A DNA stretch of 39,294 nt. It comes from Gemmatimonadota bacterium. Its GTDB lineage: Bacteria; Latescibacterota; UBA2968. The notes below the pieces were generated by a model. The model searched no databases, was not told the origin of the DNA, and saw only the letters and a list, made by a program, of their open reading frames with translations. Shown here in pieces: positions 34,637-39,294 of this stretch. The stretch lies in assembly GCA_026706845.1 (NCBI GenBank), contig JAPOXY010000171.1, positions 1 to 39,294 on the forward strand, given 5' to 3'. Position 1 is the stretch's first letter. Each line of letters begins with the position of its first letter. The translations under genes and the position numbers were made by a program.

Positions 34637-35602
34637 TCAAAAAAATAAAGTGGCCGAAATGCGGTACGTATTGTCGAGTTGGTCGTGTTCCATGAAGGCG
34701 AGATCTACGCCAAATCGACGAAGTTGCAAGCCAGTGCCCGCTGTAAAGTGCCCATCCTTATATCCGAGGCGAAATGCGAGGCGGTGTTGCAGGCGGTATT
34801 CTGTCCCCAGTTGTATGCTGCTCGTTTTTTCCCGTGTCGATTTTTCGTCATTCAGGTGCGTGCTAAAACCGACTGTCATATCACCGCCGGGCACCCTGCG
34901 TAGAAGTGCAAGGCCAATGAGAAGAGACGGCGAAATGCGATCTGTAATGCCGTCGGGAAATGCAATGCGCGTCTTTGTTAGATCGCGTATTGTCGCGCCA
35001 ATGCGAAACGTCGAAGTGGGCAGATAGAGCAGGCCGATATCCAGGCCAAAGCCACTTCCAATGCCCACGCTGAGATCGCGTCTGATCATTTTTATACCCG
35101 CCCCAAGACGCAATTTATCTGTGATATGTCGCCCATAAGCGATTCGAAAGACATAATCAGCAGTGCCGATTTTGTCGATTATTACGGGTCGGTTGTCTGG
35201 GCCAATTGGACGGTCTGGATCTTCCAGGCCCGTCAGGGCAATCCCATCAACGCCAGCGCGAACTATGCCCAGGCCAATGCCGCCTTTTCTTATGGGCAAG
35301 CGCAATGCCAAAATATCGTGATTTATACTACCGCCAAATTGTTCGGCATGTTGTACGTGAATTTCTCGTTTGGGTGGTATGTCGAAGTCTGTCCTGGAAT
35401 ACACCTCTGGGGCAAGTCCTGCGGGATTCCAATAGACTGCTGTTGCATCAAAACTGAGCGCAACATAAGCACTGCCCATGCCCAGAGCGCGGGCGCCGGC
35501 ACCCAATAAGAGTGGATCACCTGCATAATGGGATGTCTGTGCATGGGTTGGACTTGTGAGCGCGCACATGCAATACAACGCCAGGGTAGCAAAGCGTTTC
35601 AA
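34637..35602 (-). CDS. PorV/PorQ-family outer-membrane beta-barrel protein
   Basis: A 321-residue barrel. The signal peptide (cleavage near THA/QT) is followed by the family signature GAGARALGMGSAYVALSFDA and then TAVYWNPAGLA (FadL-like start). The rest is alternating strands, ending in ISATLFF with a C-terminal Phe for BAM insertion. In Bacteroidetes PorV/PorQ members act in type IX secretion, but no other T9SS gene is here. The start is a TTG at 35602 with AGAGG upstream, overlapping the previous stop as TTGA. It lies just before era in the same operon. Confidence 0.87.
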   Translation of the reverse strand: MKRFATLALYCMCALTSPTHAQTSHYAGDPLLLGAGARALGMGSAYVALSFDATAVYWNPAGLAPEVYSRTDFDIPPKREIHVQHAEQFGGSINHDILALRLPIRKGGIGLGIVRAGVDGIALTGLEDPDRPIGPDNRPVIIDKIGTADYVFRIAYGRHITDKLRLGAGIKMIRRDLSVGIGSGFGLDIGLLYLPTSTFRIGATIRDLTKTRIAFPDGITDRISPSLLIGLALLRRVPGGDMTVGFSTHLNDEKSTREKTSSIQLGTEYRLQHRLAFRLGYKDGHFTAGTGLQLRRFGVDLAFMEHDQLDNTYRISATLFF

Positions 35603-36195
35603 TGATTGGCCTCTGCATGGGGAATGAAAATGGCGATATTGCCGGGACGCAATGCCGATCCCAGGGCTTTGATATCGACAGGAGATAAAGTGATGTGCGG
35701 TATGGCACTTGTTGAAACTCCGTTCGCTCGAATGACGAGGTTTGGCGCAAAATAGAGGCGGGAACGATGGCGTGGCCCTTCTATCAGTCGTCCGGAGAAG
35801 TCGAGAGGGAAAAGCCGCCCACGAAGTCGCAGATTTGCATTGCCGGGTTCAACCGAGATGGGGTCAATTCTGTTCACAAAGCGGTAGTTCTGGGTATGGC
35901 GTTCTTTTATGGGCGACAAGTTGAGAATGGCGCACGTTCTCAGCACATTACCCTGAGCTTTGAGGTGAATTTGCTTTGACGGAATGTCGATGATAAGGTA
36001 GAAATTGTCCGGTGCTGTTTTGACCTGCTCGATTTCGCGAACAAGGGCTTCGCGGTAGTTTTGGAGAACGATTTTGTCCTGACCAGATACATGGGTTTCC
36101 ACAAGAAGCAAACAAATTAGTAGATATAGACCCGGTCGCCAACTTGTAGTGAGCGATACACAAAGGCCAGGTCTTCGTCGTTGAGGCGAATACAT
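35599..36195 (-). CDS. exported YkuD-like protein lacking the catalytic site
   Basis: A 198-residue exported protein (hydrophobic segment LYLLICLLLVE, cleavage near VSG/QD) whose middle (FYLIIDIPSKQIHLKAQG) resembles the first strands of the L,D-transpeptidase domain of the gene just upstream. The HxxxHG-C-R catalytic signature is absent. The only in-frame ATG (36195) lies 79 bases inside the upstream L,D-transpeptidase gene, because internal TTG/GTG codons would remove the signal peptide. It is likely an inactive relative, perhaps a partner or regulator of that enzyme. Start and function are uncertain. Confidence 0.65.
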   Translation of the reverse strand: MYSPQRRRPGLCVSLTTSWRPGLYLLICLLLVETHVSGQDKIVLQNYREALVREIEQVKTAPDNFYLIIDIPSKQIHLKAQGNVLRTCAILNLSPIKERHTQNYRFVNRIDPISVEPGNANLRLRGRLFPLDFSGRLIEGPRHRSRLYFAPNLVIRANGVSTSAIPHITLSPVDIKALGSALRPGNIAIFIPHAEANH

Positions 36196-36704
36196 CCGTG
36201 CGTGATATGCCGTCCGAGCAATGTGGGATAAAGGGTGCCGTGAATTTCGTACCCGTCGCCCAATTTAAGGGCGTAGGCACCTAAGGTTGTCCTGTCGAGA
36301 CGCCGAAACTCCCAGGGCAATACAGTGGGTTCTTCTCCATTTTCGACAAAGGCCCACAGGGGCTTGGCCCAGATGGGATCTGTCACTTTGTACAAAATAG
36401 TTCTGATACCCAATGGGGTGTGAAATTGCCAGCGCGCCGAAGCACCCGGATGGAGCAGTACTTTGCCGCTGCCTGTCGCACACGTCGCTTCTCGTTTCAT
36501 CTGGTTGTTGTGCCAAACTTGAAGACGGTTGTGTACGGTATCAATAACGATGTAGGTTTCTGTTGCGTGCCGTTTCAATGTTTCCTGGAGTGATGCGATG
36601 TCAGTTTTGAGTTGCTCGATATCCGTTTCTCGCGCAGGTAGATGCAGGGAAAAACTGAAGAACAAATAGAGCGCGAGTAATAATATGGTGTGAAAGCTGT
36701 GCAT
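36117..36704 (-). CDS. L,D-transpeptidase (YkuD family)
   Basis: A 195-residue exported or membrane-anchored enzyme that makes 3-3 cross-links in peptidoglycan or attaches proteins to it. The N-terminus has a hydrophobic stretch, then a short coiled region (TDIEQLKTDIASLQETLKR). The YkuD domain (50-195) has HGT (155-157) and the catalytic H169-G-C171-I-R173. It heads the operon leading to the YkuD-like relative, the PorV-like barrel, era and the flippase-like gene. Weak SD. Confidence 0.9.
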   Translation of the reverse strand: MHSFHTILLLALYLFFSFSLHLPARETDIEQLKTDIASLQETLKRHATETYIVIDTVHNRLQVWHNNQMKREATCATGSGKVLLHPGASARWQFHTPLGIRTILYKVTDPIWAKPLWAFVENGEEPTVLPWEFRRLDRTTLGAYALKLGDGYEIHGTLYPTLLGRHITHGCIRLNDEDLAFVYRSLQVGDRVYIY

Positions 36705-36722
36705 GTATGGCTTAGAAATTGC

Positions 36723-36760
36723 AAAACCGAGGTGCTTTTTTCGCGCCTCGGTTTTGTCTT
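36723..36760 (-). terminator. terminator between the DUF4398-like and L,D-transpeptidase genes
   Basis: Arms 36723-36735 and 36743-36755 (13 bp, one G-U in one direction) with a T-rich loop; the minus strand continues with TTTT and the plus strand with a longer T run. It lies just downstream of the lipoprotein gene ending at 36784. Confidence 0.7.
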
Positions 36761-36783
36761 TTTAAAAAGATATTTGGATGGTA

Positions 36784-37410
36784 TTACAGGCGGAAATACC
36801 AGGGTTTATGTCGTTCTTTCCAGTCTTCGATTTTCTGAAGCGCGACCGAAACAGCACCCTGAACCTCAGTGAGTTTGTTTTCTGCTTCCTGCGCTTGAGC
36901 GAGCGCATCTCTATATTGCCCATTGTCGAGGCTGCCGCGTGCATCGCTTATGCTGGTCTCGGCCTGATTCAAATCGGCGTTGAGCTGATCGAGATCATCG
37001 TCCGCGCCTTTTCCTCGAGGGGCTTCACCCAAACCGACTCTGGTTTCTGAAATGCCGGGCATGATGCGTTCGATAATCGCCTGGGTATCGGCCTCCAGTT
37101 GCCTGTTGGTGTCAGCTTCTGATTTTGCGCTATTAGCCAACTCCAGAGCTTCTACATAAAGAGGCTCGGCCTCGTCAAATTTATTGAAGAAAAAGAACTT
37201 TTTTTCTTCAAATTTCTTAGCGGCACTGTCTATGGCAGCAGTTGCTATGCGATATGATTCGGGCGCATAAGCCTCGGCCTGAGACGCCTGTGCTGCTGCA
37301 TAAGCTGCCTCAGTATCTGCTTTCAATTTTACCAATTCTTCTGAAGGCCCACAACCCGTTATGGCAAATGCCAAAATCAGAACAGTGCAAAGGCTTAAAA
37401 TGGATCGCAT
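36784..37410 (-). CDS. DUF4398-like lipoprotein
   Basis: A 208-residue lipoprotein: a basic start, hydrophobic LCTVLILAF, lipobox AITG-C. The mature part is mostly helical, with Ala- and Glu-rich stretches (AEAYAPESYRIATAAIDSAAKK) in the pattern of DUF4398 envelope proteins, which often partner with OmpA-type proteins. No OmpA domain is fused here. ATG 37410 has AAGGAG seven bases upstream; an earlier frame start to 37479 is rejected. Its function is unknown. Confidence 0.8.
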   Translation of the reverse strand: MRSILSLCTVLILAFAITGCGPSEELVKLKADTEAAYAAAQASQAEAYAPESYRIATAAIDSAAKKFEEKKFFFFNKFDEAEPLYVEALELANSAKSEADTNRQLEADTQAIIERIMPGISETRVGLGEAPRGKGADDDLDQLNADLNQAETSISDARGSLDNGQYRDALAQAQEAENKLTEVQGAVSVALQKIEDWKERHKPWYFRL

Positions 37411-37552
37411 CCTTAGACTCCTTGAGTGTGTTGTCAATAAAGGCTTTACGCATTGCTTTCTTTGCGGAAGATAAAACACAAATTTCCGCTTGTCAACACC
37501 AATTTTGGGATATGGGAAATGGTGTTGAGCTATCGGTGATGATGTATTTTAT

Positions 37553-38404
37553 TTATCGCCGTTCGCTTTTTTTATAAAAAAGTTTGTTCAGTGGGCTTTT
37601 GGGAGCCGTAAGGTATTTGGCTTCATCGGGTGTCAGAGCTTTGTCGAATACGGCGATTTCGTCGATTTGTCCGGGGTATTTGTAGTGATTAAATCGCATC
37701 ACGAGGTTTTCTATATCCCAGGTCAGATTCTGCTGAAGCGAACCTTTGCGCCCTGCTTCCTCGCCATCTATATACAGCACCCATTCAGCATCGGCCTTGC
37801 CGCTGTTAAAGTTGGACCAGGTAATCGCGATGTGATGCCAGTCGTTTGCACGCCAGTTGATGGGAATAGAAATCACGTATTTAGCGACCTCCTGGTCGCC
37901 AATTTCCCGTTGTTTGTCGGGATAGCATCCAAATCTGATTGTGCCATCGGCTTTTTTGAAATCGACAAATACAACTGCATCATCCCACGGATATTTTTCG
38001 CCGTCTTTTTTTCCAATATGAAAAGGTTCGGGGTAGTTGGAATCGAAGTTGGCGATGTCGGTTTGGAGCCAGAATGCAATGCTGCCAGACCACGCGCTGT
38101 TTGCACTGTAGGCGAGGTTATTTTTTCCGCTGTAATTGAGTGCGCCAGCATCTGGATTAAAAGCCAGATAACCATCGGGATTGCCGCCTTGCTTGATGTG
38201 GTTGGTATTGGCTGTATCAAAGGTAGCCAATGGGTCGCCAAGGCTGTCGAGGGCATCCACGCCTTTTTCAAAGTTGGCGAAAAAAAGTATGTGTGCTCGC
38301 AGACTCTCTTCAATGGCTTTTTCGGGCCCCCCACAGGCTGTTGTGACCGCCAACAATATGAGGGTTAGAGTGCCGCGAGATAGATGGGGAAGGTGGAGCG
38401 ACAT
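37553..38404 (-). CDS. LamG-like (concanavalin A-like) domain lipoprotein
   Basis: A 283-residue lipoprotein with a signal ending in VTTA-C (lipobox). From about residue 45 it is a single jelly-roll of the LamG/concanavalin type: SIAFWLQTD, NDWHHIAITWSN, WVLYIDGEEAG, GQIDEIAVFDKALTPDEAKYL are standard LamG strands. Such domains bind sugars or proteins at the cell surface. ATG 38404 follows GAGGAG. A near-consensus promoter lies upstream. Confidence 0.85.
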   Translation of the reverse strand: MSLHLPHLSRGTLTLILLAVTTACGGPEKAIEESLRAHILFFANFEKGVDALDSLGDPLATFDTANTNHIKQGGNPDGYLAFNPDAGALNYSGKNNLAYSANSAWSGSIAFWLQTDIANFDSNYPEPFHIGKKDGEKYPWDDAVVFVDFKKADGTIRFGCYPDKQREIGDQEVAKYVISIPINWRANDWHHIAITWSNFNSGKADAEWVLYIDGEEAGRKGSLQQNLTWDIENLVMRFNHYKYPGQIDEIAVFDKALTPDEAKYLTAPKSPLNKLFYKKSERR

Positions 38405-38462
38405 GTGTAAAGTCTCCTCAAAAAAGAAGTTCAGCGTATTGTTGAAGTTAAATGCACAAGTT

Positions 38463-38491
38463 GATATACTCTCAAAACGCGGGGATGTCAA
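38463..38491 (-). promoter_or_regulatory. promoter of the LamG lipoprotein gene
   Basis: On the minus strand perfect TTGACA (38491-38486), a 17-base spacer and TATATC (38468-38463). It lies about 60 bases before the ATG, and is one of the best sigma70-like promoters in the window. Confidence 0.6.
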
Positions 38492-38578
38492 TACCAAAAT
38501 AATGGAATTACAAAGATAGCTTAAATACTCGAAAAATCAATAGCTGAGATACTGGGAAACTCTGTCTCGGAAATTGTC

Positions 38579-38607
38579 TTGACATCTCAAAAGTTATTTG
38601 TTAGCAT
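38579..38607 (+). promoter_or_regulatory. promoter of the M28-like peptidase gene
   Basis: TTGACA (38579-38584), a 17-base spacer and TAGCAT (38602-38607, 4 of 6). It lies about 50 bases before the ATG. Confidence 0.5.
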
Positions 38608-38656
38608 AAATTCAATTTTCCCAAAATGTTCGGCATTCTTAACAGGAGTCTCCTCG

Positions 38657-39294
38657 ATGCGTAAAATCGGCACAGGTATTCTCTGGATCATCACGATTTT
38701 GATGTTGTCTTCGGTGACTATTTTTAATCCGGGACAGGTGACGGATTTTTTTGTCACGCTTTTTAATATTAAACCGAGTATTCCCGAACTCAAACCCATT
38801 GAAATTTCAGAACGCGATCGAGCGATTCGGTCCATTGCCGAGTCCGTCACACAAGAAGATGTACGCCAGGTCATTACCGACCTGGCGGGAATGGGATCTC
38901 GGGTGCCTGGCTATGCAGGGCATCGGCAGGCTTTTGAATACGTCAAACAGCATTTTGAGCAATTTGGTCTCGAAGATATCGTAGTCGAAGAGCACACAGT
39001 AACGGTTCCCGTTGACAAAGGTGCCTCACTTACTTTGATGGATACCGGAGAAGAAATTGCGATCTACGGTTTTTGGCCCAACCATGTACAAACGCCCTCT
39101 GTGCCCAGCGCTGGGATTTCGGGGGCGCTTATTTATGGGGGTAAGGGATCGTTTTCAGAACTCAATGGCAAAAAGGTCGAAGGTAGCGTTGTCCTGATGG
39201 ACTTCGATTGTGACCAGGGCTATTTGAGCCCTCGTATGCTGGGGGCGCAGGCCATTTTATTTTACGACAATGGGCGAGTTACACAGGGTCAGGC
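38657..39294 (+). CDS. M28-family-type metallopeptidase, N-terminal part, cut by the right edge
   Basis: 212 codons are present, open to the edge. A single N-terminal hydrophobic segment (GILWIITILMLSSVTIF) would be a signal or anchor. The segment DLAGMGSRVPGYAGHRQAFEYVKQHFEQFGL is typical of the start of M28-type aminopeptidases, and the following beta-rich region, with SGALIYGG and GSVVLMDFD, fits a PA domain inserted before the catalytic core. The zinc ligands lie beyond the window. AGGAG is eight bases upstream of the ATG. Exported peptidase is likely; the exact subclass is not shown. Confidence 0.8.
   Translation, partial: MRKIGTGILWIITILMLSSVTIFNPGQVTDFFVTLFNIKPSIPELKPIEISERDRAIRSIAESVTQEDVRQVITDLAGMGSRVPGYAGHRQAFEYVKQHFEQFGLEDIVVEEHTVTVPVDKGASLTLMDTGEEIAIYGFWPNHVQTPSVPSAGISGALIYGGKGSFSELNGKKVEGSVVLMDFDCDQGYLSPRMLGAQAILFYDNGRVTQGQ

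Noticed and set aside
34637-35602. Evidence for a type IX secretion system
   Set aside because: A PorV/PorQ-like barrel alone is not enough; no PorU, SprA, PorK/L/M/N or CTD proteins are seen.
36117-36195. Frameshift that would join the two YkuD-like genes into one
   Set aside because: The first gene ends naturally after a complete YkuD domain and the second has its own signal segment, so two proteins are likelier.
37667-38368. A 233-residue plus-strand frame
   Set aside because: It is antisense to the LamG lipoprotein gene, which has a lipobox, a promoter and a clear domain; the plus frame has no start context.

Overview
The window reads as a stretch of chromosome from a diderm (outer-membrane-bearing) bacterium of medium base composition. 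Outer-membrane and periplasmic genes point to the FCB side of the tree: a PorV/PorQ-type barrel, a GWxTD lipoprotein, a LolA-like/FtsX/LolD cluster and a peptidase-propeller-barrel protein. They are mixed with many sugar-acid genes (enolase-superfamily dehydratase, phytanoyl dioxygenase, two Gfo/Idh oxidoreductases, two TIM-barrel isomerases, a mannonate-dehydratase relative). That mixture is typical of uncultured phyla such as Latescibacterota or Poribacteria. The assignment is inference from gene content only; there is no rRNA here. Clear sigma70-like promoters (TTGACA with 17-base spacers) and repeated use of TTG start codons behind good Shine-Dalgarno (SD) sites are visible.

Layout. 1-6467 is one long minus-strand run: PhyH dioxygenase, queA, an enolase-superfamily dehydratase, fused ispDF, a DedA membrane protein, ddl, tRNA-Thr(UGU), then a gene leaving the left edge. 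6690-13602 is a catabolic/transport area: a Gfo/Idh oxidoreductase, a TIM-barrel isomerase and a voltage-gated K+ channel on the minus strand, an NhaC-type antiporter, a mannonate-dehydratase-like enzyme and a second Gfo/Idh oxidoreductase. 13663-17651 holds a Lon N-domain protein and a LysR regulator, divergent from accD-aroQ, then a convergent nadD-like gene. 17700-22788 is a compact five-gene operon (LolA-like periplasmic protein, two FtsX-type permeases, LolD-type ATPase, outer-membrane barrel). This is the most system-like unit in the window: it looks like a dedicated inner-to-outer-membrane lipid or lipoprotein export line with its own barrel. 22897-26625 has a sugar isomerase, rpiA-sucD, an HTH/metallo-hydrolase fusion and a small coiled-coil protein. 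26980-32733 carries the 1090-residue metallopeptidase/beta-propeller/beta-barrel protein, a small TPR protein and a GWxTD lipoprotein. 32744-36704 is a minus-strand unit: an L,D-transpeptidase, an overlapping YkuD-like relative without catalytic residues, a PorV-like barrel, era and a flippase-like membrane protein. The right end has two lipoproteins (DUF4398-like and LamG-like) and the start of an M28-type peptidase.

The window is mostly housekeeping and envelope genes. No rRNA, CRISPR array, insertion sequence, prophage or integrase was seen. The parts that look least explained are the LolA/FtsX/LolD/barrel operon, the peptidase-propeller-barrel locus, the overlapping L,D-transpeptidase pair, the HTH-metallo-beta-lactamase fusion and the altered SucD CoA loop.
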